Source: Bathynomus jamesi (Eukaryota; Arthropoda; Malacostraca; Isopoda; Cirolanidae). Taken from it: a DNA stretch of 64,000 nucleotides. Location: assembly GCA_023014485.1 (NCBI GenBank), contig JAJOZX010003214.1, positions 293,501-357,500 on the forward strand, in the 5' to 3' direction. Numbering within the stretch: the first letter of the stretch is position 1; each line of letters starts with the position of its first letter. A program made the position numbers and the translations under genes. The notes beneath the pieces were generated by a model. That model had not been told where the DNA came from. It saw nothing but the letters and a program-made list of their open reading frames with translations, and did not search any database. Below are positions 22,937 to 33,649 of the stretch, one piece after another.

Positions 22937-23052
22937 TAATTTATATTTAAGAAGAAGTAAAGGTACCACATACGATACCATGTTGTAAGCATATATAGTT
23001 TTTCCATAGGAGGGATATTATTCCCCTACTTATTCAATGTTTATATGGATAA

Positions 23053-25484
23053 CATCGGTCTGCATGAAAATCGATTTCTTTATTTTGAGTTGTGATTCTG
23101 AAGCAGTTCGCTGCGCTGAATTAAAAATGCTACCAGTCTTTTCCATCACCCACAGTTTTAAAGTTATTAGCAAAACAATTTTGGGGCGTTTTGTAATTTT
23201 TTACTTTTTTTATCTTTAATTAATTTCGTTTTTTCATATTTTTCAGATAGATAATTCTAACATTACGTCTTTAAAATTTTAATAATGGCTTCTAGAGGAT
23301 GTACCCATAGTCCAGACATATTTTGTTATATTTGTGGTCGGCATATTGTTGTAAAACAAAGGACAAATGTAACGACCTTCATTAAGAGAGCTCATCATGC
23401 TTATTTTAGAATTAAATTAGGAGATCAAGACAAAAGATGGGCTCCACACAAGGTTTGTCTTACGTGTGTTGCGGCACTAAGGAATTGGAGCAAAGGTAAA
23501 AAGAAAAGTTTGCCATTTGGGATCCCTATGGTATGGCGCGAGCCTAGAAACCATACCGACGACTGCTACTTCTGTTCTTGCAATGTTAAAGGTTATAATG
23601 CAAAGAATAGAGAGAGCCTTCAATACCCAAGTCTTCCATCTGCAATAAGGCCGGTACCCCATGGTCCAGAAGTTCTTATTCCCCGCCCACCCGAGTCTGG
23701 ATCAATACAATTCAGATTCTGATTCAGCTCCAAATCCAGACAATGATGATGTTTATGAACAGCCAACAGCTGACCGAGATCCTCCTAAACCATTAACCCA
23801 AGCCGAACTAAATGACTTAGTCAGGGATTTGAATCTGCCTAAGGACTCTGCAGAACTTTTGGGGTCTAGATTGCAGGAGAACAATTTATTGGCATCCGAC
23901 ACATACTTCGCTTGGTACAGAAATCGTGAGAAAGACTTCATGCCTTTTTTCGAAGAAGATGGTCCCTTGGTATTTTGCAAGGACATCACAAGATTAGTGT
24001 GCAAGCTAGGCATCGAATACCAAACCAGTGACTGGAGGTTGTTTATAGATTCCTCTTACTGCACAACAGTAACAAATATGCATCAATCCCAGTGGCCCAT
24101 TCTACTCATTTAAAAGAGACCTATGATAACATGAAACTGCTTCTGGAAAAAATTCAGTATCAAAATCACAGATGGATATTGTGTGGGGATCTCAAAGTCC
24201 TTTGCATGTTACTTGGGCAGCAATCAGGATACACTAAGATGCCATGTTTCATCTGCGAATGGGATAGTCGAGCACGTGACCAGCACTGGGAGAGGAAAAC
24301 TTGGCCTCCTAGAGAGAATCTTACCCCAGGATCAAAGAACATTTTACATGAACATCTAGTTGAACCAAATAAAATCCTCCTACCACCCTTGCACATTAAG
24401 TTAGGCTTGATGAAGCAGTATGTCAAAGCATTGAATAGAGAAGGTGTGTGTTTTAAGTACATTTGTTCAAAATATCCAAAGATTAGCTACGAGAAAATAA
24501 AGGAAGGTGTTTTTATAGGTCCTCAGATTAGAAAGTTATTGACAGACGATCATTTCCTGAACACAATGACCAATAAAGAAAAAGAAGCATGGCTTGGTTT
24601 CAAAGATGATGTTGAAAACTTCAAAAGCCAAAATTATGAAAGACTGGTGGAAAATATGCTTAAAACGTTTTGCGCCTTAGGCTGCAACATGAGCCTGAAA
24701 GTTCACTTCTTATTTTTGCATCTTGACCGTTTTCCCGAAAATCCCGGAGATGTCAGTGAGGAGCAAGGGGAACGATTTCACCAGGACATCAAAACCATGG
24801 AAAGATGATATCAAGGAAGATGGCATACAAATATGGCGGCGGATTACTACTGGTGTCTGCAACGAGATCAGCCTAACGAACAGCATAAGAAAACATCAAA
24901 GAAGCACCGGTTTAGTCGTCATTAGTCAGATCTACCTTCGTAGTCTTAAGTCTTTGGAATAAGTCCTGAAATGTTTGCAAGTAAAGAAGGTAAATATATT
25001 TTGTTTCTTTCAGTTATTTTTTTATTCTTTCATAAACAAGCAATATGCTTGTCCAAGAGCTAGGAGCTATTTAATTCTGCTTTAATTAGGTTTTACTCTA
25101 TCACCTAAAGATTTCGTGCTGCAAGGGGTATTGTAATACCTCATCTGTCCCCAAATGTTAACCACCCATTGATGGGAGGGGAGAGAGTATTTTGCTGGGA
25201 ACGGGACTGGTTGTTATATATATTTACCCTACATTATTATGTAAGCGTTACTGTAATCTATAACAACAAAATTTATGGTTTAGCATGTGCAATCCAATGT
25301 TGGTCTCGATAAGATGGTTCACATTTGGGGATAAATGGGGGACTTATGACACACCCTGTAGTAAGAAAACCATACGTGATAGGGAAAAACTAACTATATT
25401 TTTGAGATCAGCGCACTCAAATTATATAGAATCACCAACTAGTTTGTAAAAATCGATCGACAAGTTTTCAAATGTGTACTGGTG
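23053..25484 (+). mobile_element. CACTA-like transposon with broken transposase
   Basis: It is bounded by a TAA duplication (23050-23052 and 25485-25487) that splits LINE-A in frame. The ends read CATCGGTCTGCATGAAAA and, on the opposite strand, CACCAGTACACATTTGAAAA, related to the ends of the 22283-22936 element. The 3-bp duplication and CACYGGT-like ends fit EnSpm/CACTA elements. Confidence 0.65.
23285..24926 (+). pseudogene. Transposase-like protein with N-terminal zinc-binding region (frameshifted)
   Basis: Pieces 23285-23722, 23661-24113 and 24092-24808 run in order, with a short further tail. The N-terminus has paired cysteines (CYICG...CLTC and CYFCSC) around MVWREPRNHTDDC. The middle has LNDLVRDLNLP and DWRLFIDSS. 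The C-terminal half has WILCGDLKVLCMLLGQQ, GYTKMPCFICEWDSR, LPPLHIKLGLMK, CNMSLKVHFLFLHLD and SEEQGERFHQD. I recognise this as a multi-copy arthropod and cnidarian family of unannotated proteins. The GYTK..CFxCEWDSR and E-x-GERFHQD motifs recall CACTA-type tnp2 transposases. That assignment is inference, helped by the element ends. Confidence 0.7.
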
Positions 25485-26275
25485 TAATCTATCTCTAGTG
25501 CTGAACACCTGTAAAATAGGCTGCTATATTGGTACAATGACTGTTAATCATCTGATGTATGCAGATGATCTAGTTCTTATTTCTCCATCTGTAAAAGGGC
25601 TCAGCACACTTTTGAAGTTGTGTGAAAGGTATGGGAAGGATAACGACATAAAATACAATCCTGATAAAAGTCATGTTATGATTACGAGAACCAAGGCCTA
25701 CAAATATATAAATTTCCTGAATTTCAATTGAATGGTATAGTGATGTCAGAAGTAACTCAGACTAAGTATCTTGACCACATACTAACTGATAGTCTTTCAG
25801 ATGACTGCGATATTCTAAGGCAATGTAGACAATTATATGCTTTGGTTAGAAAATTTCATGTGTGTACATTAGATGTTAAGTTGATTTTGTTCAAAACTTT
25901 TTGTACTCCATTGTATACAGCTCATTTGTGGTGGAACTACAGGATGTGAAATTTGAGAAAATTATATGTTGGATTAATATTTTTAGGAATTTATTAAGAA
26001 TTCCAAGATTTATAAATGGTGCTGCTTCTAGTGTCAGTATGCTGTTTATAGTCAATAAGGTGCCTAACTGTACCAGTGTCATTCGCAATTTTGTATTTAG
26101 AGTTATCACTAGGCTTCGTGAGTCAGTCAATAAGATAATAGAAGCCATGGTTAGTGGACTGATCTCCGATATATTTTATAAATCTCAAATCTGGAAGCAT
26201 TGGCATAGGCAATTGTATGTTCATTATGCATAGTGATTCACTGGCCTACTTAGTCACTGCTCCAGACAACTATCT
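25474..26275 (+). pseudogene. LINE-A reverse transcriptase palm/thumb
   Basis: The catalytic YADD box is in HLMYADDLVLISPS near 25550. It is followed by the conserved ERYGKDNDIKYNPDKSHVMI and KYLDHILTD blocks and a thumb (FKTFCTPLYTAHLWW), then a degenerate tail. The first codons after 25485 continue the fragment at 23014-23052 once the CACTA-like element is removed. Stops at 25731 and 25949 show it is dead. Confidence 0.82.
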
Positions 26276-26702
26276 CTTAATCTTCTATGGACCTCTTGAG
26301 TCTGAAATATAGTGTTTGTTTGTTTGTTTATTTATTTATTTACCATCCTTTCCAAGAGGAGGCACTGGCCACTGAGACGGGCGGTAAGCCGGGAACACCA
26401 AATGGGCCCATAGTTCAATATATACATTATTAGACTATGGTCATAGTCCAATATAATTTACCAAGTCTTATCATAAAAGATTTCATTGATAAGAATTCAT
26501 CCAAAAATTGACTCGCAGCGCCGTCCGAATACAGCGATACAAATTACGAATCACATTCATCAGTACAAGTTTGAGGTCGGAGAGGATGTATGTGCCGTGA
26601 AATGGCTGGTAATCTTGGATTAGGTCAGGATTTGTTAAATATTATGCTTCTTACGGTTGTAAGAGTAAAAACAAGATAACTTTCATTATTTTCAGAGGAA
26701 AA
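26276..26702. other. LINE-A tail and unassigned sequence
   Basis: A TTTG/TTTA-rich run (26318-26342) is followed by a GC-richer patch and a fold AATATA...TATATT around 26416-26456. No gene was recognised. Confidence 0.4.
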
Positions 26703-26965
26703 AGGGTAAAGATTCGGTAGAACACCCACCCAAACTGGTGACGAAAATAGGTTTTTCTGGTGTATTTCATGCTCTTTCAAATGAATCTGACCTTCATTTT
26801 TGGCGCAAATGCACCGTTATGGAGATCCTCCCACCCCCAAGGCTTTGAAGAGGAGAGAAATGTGGGTTAAAAAGGCCAGAATCAATTGAAACAACATTAA
26901 ATACACCAGAAAAACCTATTTTCGTCAGTAATATTCACGGCAAAAGTAAACTAACCTAACCTAGT

Positions 26966-27345
26966 TGGAAATATTGATTAATTCCTATTTAACCGTCAGA
27001 AACTCAGTCCGAGTGGGACGTCATCTAGGCCTAGGTTAGAACCAGTCGTGATATTTTCGTTAAAACTAACGAAAATAACAACTTAACCTAACCAGTTGTC
27101 AAGGGCATACAGTTGACCTAACGGGGCGTGTGTACCCCCATAATGAATTCGTTAAAACTAACGAAAATAACACAGCTTAACCTAACCAATTGTCAAGGTC
27201 ATACAGTTGACCTAACCGGGCATGGGTACCCCATAATGAATTCGGGACCCGGAGAGGTAAGTAGTACCCCTAACCTAACCTAGGCCTAGATAACGTCCCA
27301 CTCGGACTGAGTTTCCGACGGTTAAATAGGAATTAACCGAAATAT
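26966..27345. repeat. Inverted repeat, arms about 65-70 bp
   Basis: The left arm (26966-27036) and right arm (27276-27345) share TTAATTCCTATTTAACCGTC and CTCAGTCCGAGTGGGACGT in inverted orientation. The loop holds two direct copies of TTCGTTAAAACTAACGAAAA (27056 and 27149 regions). Confidence 0.85.
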
Positions 27346-27365
27346 TATCAGTGCACTTACATTAA

Positions 27366-27638
27366 TTATGGGTGGGACCCGGTGGGTGGCCCCTGGTAGG
27401 CCGACACCGAGAAGCCACAACGCACCGATCCCTTCTTTTTCGCTATCTTCCGGCGGTGGTTACAATACCACACATGCTGATTTTCACGGTAATTAAGTTC
27501 ATTATCACACTGAGGACACGTAAGAGAGGTCTTGAGCACGCCGTGAGCTCGAAATATAGCGACAGCAGCGCTATAGTCCCTCAAAACTTGTTTAATAACA
27601 TCCCACTCGGAATTAGAACACCCATTACACACCACCAT
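27366..27638 (-). pseudogene. Zinc-ribbon N-terminus resembling ISXO2/Merlin transposase
   Basis: The 90-codon frame contains LTCPQCDNEL, then WYCNHRRKIAKKKGSVRCG. This pairing (C-x2-C, later C, then a basic stretch and S-V-R-x-G) is the N-terminal zinc ribbon and linker usual for ISXO2-like (Merlin) transposases. It is followed immediately by unrelated sequence in a stem-loop region, so the catalytic domain is missing. No other function is suggested. Confidence 0.55.
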
Positions 27639-28155
27639 TCTGAATCAACTGTTGAATTCAAGTTTCAGCGCCGGACATGTGCGGGGGTCACGTCACAATG
27701 GGGCAGCCACTGATTGGCTAATGATAACAACATGAGTACATACACACGGGACAAGATGGTTTGACGAATGAATGATGGAGCCAAAATTTAATAATTTCGA
27801 AAGTAAATATCTCGATAAATAGGAATTTCCGCCAAAATTAGTATAGAATAAAGTATTCTTGTTTTTCTCGCTCTGTCTCGCTGTATAAATAGCAATATCG
27901 AGTTTGGTGGATGTGTTCTACCGAATCTTAACCAGAAAGTTTTGTAGAATACAGTAAACTGCAAATAGAAAATGTAAGTTGTAAAGTATCTATATTCATT
28001 TTAGTATGACAGCTCATGAATAAGATGCGGAGACAAGGTAAATTAGACTATGCTACAGTGGGCCTTGAGGCCTCAGATCAAATATTACTTTAAGAAGACC
28101 CCTGACTACGTTCAACTTCTGCATCAGCTTTTTTCTCTCCTACCATATCTTTTTT

Positions 28156-28943
28156 TTATGCAGGAAGGAGGGGACCAAGGGTGAATGTTTGCAAAACCAG
28201 CCCAGCCCCGCCCCCCAACCATAAAAGAAGAGAGTCAAAATCAAGGTCCAAGATTTCCGAGATGCCTGGACACTCTACGTTTGAAAGATTGGAGGTCATA
28301 TGGGGAAAGATGGATTGGGGAAGATTATTCCAGACTTGACCGGTTAAGTAAATGAAAGATTGAAAATACCGATTAACCCTTTGCATTAGAGAGTCGAACA
28401 GAAAAGGAATAATACTGTCAAAAGTGAGTTACTGCGCGCTCTCCATAAAGGAAGAGGCAGGCAGTCAGAGAGTTCAGAAGAGCAGTGTCCGTTAAAATAG
28501 TGATAGTAAAGAGAGGGTGGGGTAACATTGCAGCGAAGAAAGAGATTGATAACAGTAAGAGACGGGGAACTGATGAGACGAAAAGTCTATGATTCCACAC
28601 GGTCAAGTAAAGTTGTGTGGGTTGAACCACCCCACATATGAGAAGCGTATTCCATACAGGGACTACGGACAAGACAATTGTACAGAGACAGCAACTGAGT
28701 GGGGGTGAAAAAACTGCGGAGCCGGTACAACAGACCTAACCTCTTAGAAGCTGTTTTGGAAAGAGAGTATATGTGATCTTTCCAGGAAAGATCACGAGAA
28801 AAGGAAGCGCCAAGAATGTTAAGAGGAAGGACCGAATCATGTATTGTTAAAGGCAGTGTTGGGAGTAACGATGTTACTTTTTTAGTAGCTTTAGTGGTAA
28901 CGCCGTTACTTTTGAAATGTTGTAACGAAAATGGTAACGGCAC
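28156..28943 (-). pseudogene. LINE-C copy 1 reverse transcriptase C-terminus
   Basis: The frame 28943-28587 has LGASFSRDLSWKDHIYSLSK, LGLLYRLRSFFTPTQLLSLY and CMEYASHMWGGSTHT, the thumb of a Jockey/CR1-like reverse transcriptase. It continues, frameshifted, in 28386-28156 with VNRYFQSFIYLTGQVWNNLP. The MITE at 28854-29258 cuts through the upstream end of this frame. The element is inactive. Confidence 0.82.
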
Positions 28944-29258
28944 TACTTTTTAGATCGATTTCAATCGTTACTCGCTACTCGTTACTTTCAAACTGATCAT
29001 TTGACTAGTAGCATTTATTAGCTGTTAATTAGCTGTTAGCAACTCCAAACGAGGACTACTATCGGATGCCAGTTTTGAAAAACTAGTGTTCCTGAAATCG
29101 AACAACACACTCCTCAAAAAACCTGCAAGATTAGTGTTTTTTGGACAGGCCATTTTTTTTATTTGCGTTTGTTACTGAAGCGGTAACGACGTTACTTTTT
29201 ATCAATGTAACGGTAGCGGTAACGCCATTACTTATAGAAAGTAACGTGCCCAACTCTG
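28854..29258. mobile_element. hAT MITE with GTAAC repeats in LINE-C copy 1
   Basis: The ends are CAGTGTTGGGAGTAACG and GTAACGTGCCCAACTCTG. The 8-bp duplication GTTAAAGG / GCTAAAGG (28846-28853, 29259-29266) has one mismatch. The interior is rich in AGTAAC/GTTACT motifs, a form seen in many animal hAT MITEs. Confidence 0.88.
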
Positions 29259-30780
29259 GCTAAAGGTAAGGGGATAGTCGTGCGGAAGATTGTGACGAGA
29301 CGAGTAGAGAGATGAAGGAACCGAGTTTTTGAGGCATTGAAAGCCACAAGGTTTTCTCTGCCTCAATCAAAGATAGCAGAAAGATCAGAGGTCAGGTGCA
29401 CCATAGCCGTCCTACGCGAAGCATAGAGCGACTGTTGAAAGGGACGCTTTGTGAAGCGGGGGTTGAGGAGTGGAATCATCGGCATAGGAATGGATGGATA
29501 GGAAGTGCAACAGGACAGAACCCTGAGAAACACCACTGTTAATAGCGTTAAGAAAAGAACAGTGACCATCTACAACTGCAGCTATAAATCGGCCAGAAAG
29601 GAAATTGGAGAAGGCACAGATAGAAGGATAGAAACCGAAGGAGGGCAGTTTGGAAATTAATAATTTGTGCCAGATTCTGTCAAAAACTTTCGATATGTCT
29701 AGCGCAATAACAAAGGTTTCACCGAAATCCCGAAAGGAGGATTTACAGATCTACAGAAGCTAAGGCTAACAAAGACCCTAAGATCCACTCTAAGGTTAGC
29801 CCGAGAGAAAGAAAAGAGTAGGGGGTTAAAAGAGGAGAATAAGGGGTTAAGTAAGTAGCAAAACCTATCATTCTTGGGTTACATTCATTCAGAAAAAGAG
29901 AAAGAAAGACACACCATCATCATCCGCCGGCCACTGCCGACAAGTCGGAAAAATAGTCGGAGAGAATAGGAAAGGAGTAAAAGATGAAAAGAAGTAAAAT
30001 AAGAACGCTTACAAACCATGCAAACACAGTCTTAACTCAAACACTGTCATACCATGCAAACTACAGACATGCAAGTAAAGAGAGGATAAGAAAAGAAAAA
30101 AAAAGTAGGAACAGTATAACAAAAAGTGGGTTAGTTTACGCTACGAGCTACATCTACGTTCGTGTTAGTCTAATTTTTTTTTTATATATAATTTTATTGC
30201 TGGCATATCACAAGCTGGCATTAATTGTCAACAGACTCATCCTCGACCACCACCCCCAGGATGACCAAGTTAGAGAGATATGCAAGAAGATCGCCAGTAG
30301 TGTCCTTTGCAGAATCCATATTGACAATCTGAAATAAGGTTGCGAGAAAAGAGCTGTTTAAGAATCCTCTTATTAAAAATAAATTTAAAAACTTAAGAAA
30401 GGCAATAAATCAAAGCAATTGGACAATAGTTGGAAGGTTGAGAGCGGTCCCCCTTTTTCAGAATGGGCTGAATGAAAGCGAACTTCCAGCAGAAAGATAA
30501 AGACGAAAGAGTTTGCCTTGGCAGGATGTCAACACAGAAGCACAGTTCTTAAGAACAACAGGAAGAACACTATCAGGACCATACGCCTTCCTGGGGTTGA
30601 GCCCAGATATGGCAGAAGAAACATCTTTGGAAGAGATTCTTATTTCAGACATAATTAAGTCAGAGAGAAGAGGAAATGAAGGAACAACACCGGAATCGTC
30701 CAGGGTTGAGTTGGAACGGCAAAGTCTAAGCGAAGAGTTCAGCTCTATCAGGAGACAGTCAGAATGGAAAAGATGAGGGA

Positions 30781-30812
<32 letters not shown>

Positions 30813-31329
30813 AAGTTGTTAGAGAGGTTCTTGGCTAGGTGCCAGAAAGAGCGAGAATTAGAAGTGGGTAGGTTTTCACATTTTAGTCTGATGAATGAAT
30901 TTTGGGCGAGTCGAAGAATACGAGTTTACACGATTCCAGGCAAAAATATAAGCTGAGTGAGAGTCAAGAGTTGGATGACGACGGTACTTTCTGAAAGCCT
31001 TCTCTCTGTTGCGGATAGCAATAGAACAAGCAAAGTTAAACCAGTTTTTTTCGCATTAGTAGTAGAAACAGAATATGGAATGTACGCCTCCATGCTCGAG
31101 AGAATCACCTCCATGATGTGCTCAGCGAACTCGGAGCAGCAGCAGCCGGCCACGGCGCATTAATCAACCTATAGGAAATCAAAGTAGTACTGCCTAAGGG
31201 CCTCCCAATCAGCGGCGCCAAAGACGCCTCCTCTTGGGATAATTGGTGAGAAATAAACTCAGAATGTTGGGCCTATCTTCTCCAAGGCGATCGGGGATAC
31301 GAGTATGGCGCTGTACAATCTGTTCTAGG

Positions 31330-31608
31330 TCATACAGAATAGAGAAAATTGTAAGCTAGTTCATGAGGTATGTCAGTGAAATGGGAGGAAAGCCAAAGAT
31401 GGTGGTGAACATCAAAATATCCTAAAATGGAGATTTCGGCGAAAGGAGAGTGGGATAGAATGTATTCCACTTTGGAAGTAAGGTTGTCAAAGCGTTTTGG
31501 CGTTTTGCAAGTCAATATAATTATGAGAGAAGTAGACAGCGCAGATGTATTTAGTTTAAGACTGGCCATTAAGCCGTAGCCAGAGGATGTAAAATTCGGA
31601 GAATTCAA
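31330..31608 (-). pseudogene. LINE-C endonuclease fragment
   Basis: The 92-codon frame includes LSHSPFAEISILGYFDVHHH, where the family normally has a GDFNVHH active-site block; the D-F-N here is changed to Y-F-D. Further on it has HLWLSSHFTD. The AP-type endonuclease nicks target DNA before reverse transcription. This copy is inactivated by substitution and by frameshift at 31600. Confidence 0.75.
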
Positions 31609-31745
31609 GTTCGGAAATACGAGAGCATGTAAGTCGTTGCGTACAGATACGCAATATCCACCTTTGGAATGAAATTGAATATAAAATGGGAGGGTACAAA
31701 AAAGGGGTTGGTGTTTGGCAGAAGTAAGTTACCCGCGAAAACAAG

Positions 31746-32386
31746 TCAAGATATATATTCTATCTTAATACTTATTATTACATAATCAATAGTTAATCAG
31801 GTATAGTTATCAGTCAGTAAATTTGGCATATACTGTATAAGCCTTTTTTCAGAATGTGATAATTTAAAAAATCCATTTAATAAACTCGTAAATCATGCGA
31901 GTATGCCCTTGGGCAAAATATAATTCTCACTCCAGACGGTAGACGGCGAAAGGTAACATTCGTGTCCCATATCCTCTAAGGAAGTGAGGGGTAGGGGCCC
32001 GAGCCTGGGCTACCTTATTCAGTCAGTTGAAAAGGGGTGGCCGGCCCACCGCTTCGTCGTGACAGATCAGAAAAGAACCGCCCAGTTCTAGGCAGCACTG
32101 GAGTTCGAACCCACGACTCAGCGGGTTGTCAGTCAGCACTGCCAGGCGGCGCCCTAACCGATCGAGCCACGAGATGATCGCGGTAGGTCGCGAATACCTA
32201 ATATTTATTTGACGAAATAACGCGATAATAACTGAAAACATCGTCAGTTTCGGGTCTCGTTATATTTAGTATTTGCTCAAACCTCCGACACCCGTTTCTA
32301 AATCATGCTCCAACAAAACAGTTAACGTCAACATTCGAATTTATATAATTAATTAATAATTAATAGTATGAATTGAAATTTGAAAG

Positions 32387-32418
<32 letters not shown>

Positions 32419-33649
32419 CCTTCCACTGTGATTAAATATTGACGACAGTGGAAATCTAGCTTTAACACGACTTCCCATCAGTATATTCCATACTTCGTTC
32501 TTTAATTTTATAATAAATTATAATAAATAAAGGGTGTAAATAGAGTACATTTTTTGAAAAAGGTTCGCATGGGAACAATTTTTTGAGAAGCACAAAACAC
32601 TACGACAGTAGTTGGTAATATTCTGCTTTTCTTTGCACATTTTCGTACTTTCAGCGACAAAAAATTTTTTTTCAGCGAAACCTAATATAATTTTTGATTA
32701 CATTTCTTATACTTTTATGAAGTTCTGTATTTTCAAGCAAAATTTTTTCAGCAACTGTACGTTTCATTTTCCATAGTATTAGTTCATTCAACTAGGAGTT
32801 GACAATTTTTTATAAGAGTATTATACACGAGAGCTGCTCAGCAAATCTCGTTCCAAAATTTGCTCAAAATTCATCGCACTACAACGATACCAATAGTCCC
32901 ACCTTAAAACTTAGATTTTTCAGTATATAATAAAAATGTACACACCGTGTTCAGTATACCACGCTATATGCGAGTTGATTGTGCGATAAAATACGAGTAA
33001 TATTCATTGTATTGGGTATATTATTTTTACGTGACCTTCTTCGGAGTGTGCGTTGCTGACACAAAACGTTAGGCTACTGACAGTTCCTAGTGAACAGTTT
33101 GATATGGTTTGAATCATTGTATATAAATATCTGTACTTATAGTAACAGTGATGTCCGAAAATGCCCGTCAAATTTACAGTAGTAGTCCCCGCCCACAGAA
33201 GCGGGGCCTCTAAATCTCTCACCAACGAGTATTCAAAACGCTGGGGTTGAAGATTATGAATTGCGCAATGGGGAACCATGTTTCATTTCGAAAGGTTGAC
33301 CAATGAGAGGAAGAAAAATATTTTTAAATCTTAAATCCGATACTATTTCTTACTATATATAAATAATAGTTCGAATTATGGAAACTGTACGTCGAAATAT
33401 TGTATATTTTTAAGGTTTAGGTTTTCTTTCGAGGAATAAAAAAAATCTCACTCGCGCATTCGTTCAAGCAATTCATTATGCGAATATCCGTTAATGGAAT
33501 TGAGGATTCTACGCAGTATATGACCAATAGGGGACCTTACATGTAGGAAAAAATAAGTTCACCTTCGTAGAGTTTTCCGTAATATTTTAAATATATTTAA
33601 TCGTAAACGGAAAAAAAAATTAAACTTTGTTCATAAAATTCTTAGAAAA
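31746..33649. other. AT-rich non-coding region
   Basis: Apart from the SINE and a (GAT)n microsatellite at 32385-32416, nothing was recognised. Open frames here lack any family signature. Confidence 0.5.
31905..32175 (-). mobile_element. tRNA-derived SINE
   Basis: On the minus strand a tRNA-like head starts near 32171, with an A-box TGGCTCGATCGGTTAGGG and a perfect B-box GGTTCGAACTCC (about 32107). A tRNA-unrelated body continues to about 31905. No target duplication was identified, so the 3' limit is approximate. Confidence 0.75.

Larger units (their letters stand above)
5279..23008. mobile_element. 17.7-kb block bounded by two TATG...CATA elements and a shared 5-bp duplication
   Basis: The outer left end of copy 2 and the outer right end of copy 3 are flanked by the same 5 bp, GGAGG (5274-5278 and 23009-23013). 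LINE-A coding sequence resumes in frame exactly across this pair. The inner flanks of the two copies do not match each other. This fits either transposition of the whole block as a composite unit, or insertion of one element followed by recombination that brought in the intervening DNA. Confidence 0.6.
21554..23008. mobile_element. TATG...CATA element, copy 3 (right boundary of the 17.7-kb block)
   Basis: It starts TATGAAAAAACTATAGG and ends TATAGTTTTTCCATA, interior near-identical to copy 2. It is expanded by a nested insertion at 22283-22936. The right flank is GGAGG (23009-23013), matching the left flank of copy 2 and not its own left flank (CCACCA). Confidence 0.8.
2392..26275 (+). mobile_element. 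LINE-A: one non-LTR retrotransposon copy spread over about 24 kb by later insertions
   Basis: Reverse-transcriptase segments appear in the correct order: 2430-2516, 3300-3430, 3910-4020, 5201-5278, 23009-23052 and 25485 onward. Each junction continues the same reading frame once the inserted element and its target duplication are removed. Landmarks are IALASIMSKVFEYT (2440s), KAFDRVNHDKLF (3918s), VTNGVRQGG (5250s), ILFPYLFNVYMDN (23015s) and MYADDLVL (25557s, the catalytic YADD). Stops and frameshifts show it is dead. This ordering is the key to dating the nest. Confidence 0.8.
26703..27939 (-). mobile_element. Merlin-like transposon remnant
   Basis: The ends share GATTCGGTAGAACAC in inverted orientation (26711 and 27913 regions), with related sequence further in (CCACCCAAACT / AGTTTGGTGG). 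A minus-strand N-terminal zinc-ribbon frame lies at 27366-27638. Target duplication could not be resolved. Confidence 0.6.
28140..31745 (-). mobile_element. LINE-C copy 1 (endonuclease to 3' end, degenerate)
   Basis: Minus-strand remnants run from an AP-type endonuclease (near 31608-31330) through reverse transcriptase parts to the conserved C-terminal region (28943-28156). The 3' end ...CCTTCCTGCATAAA is shared with copy 2. It contains a hAT MITE at 28854-29258 and an (AGT)n tract at 30786-30813. This family is abundant in decapod crustacean genomes as I know them. Confidence 0.8.
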
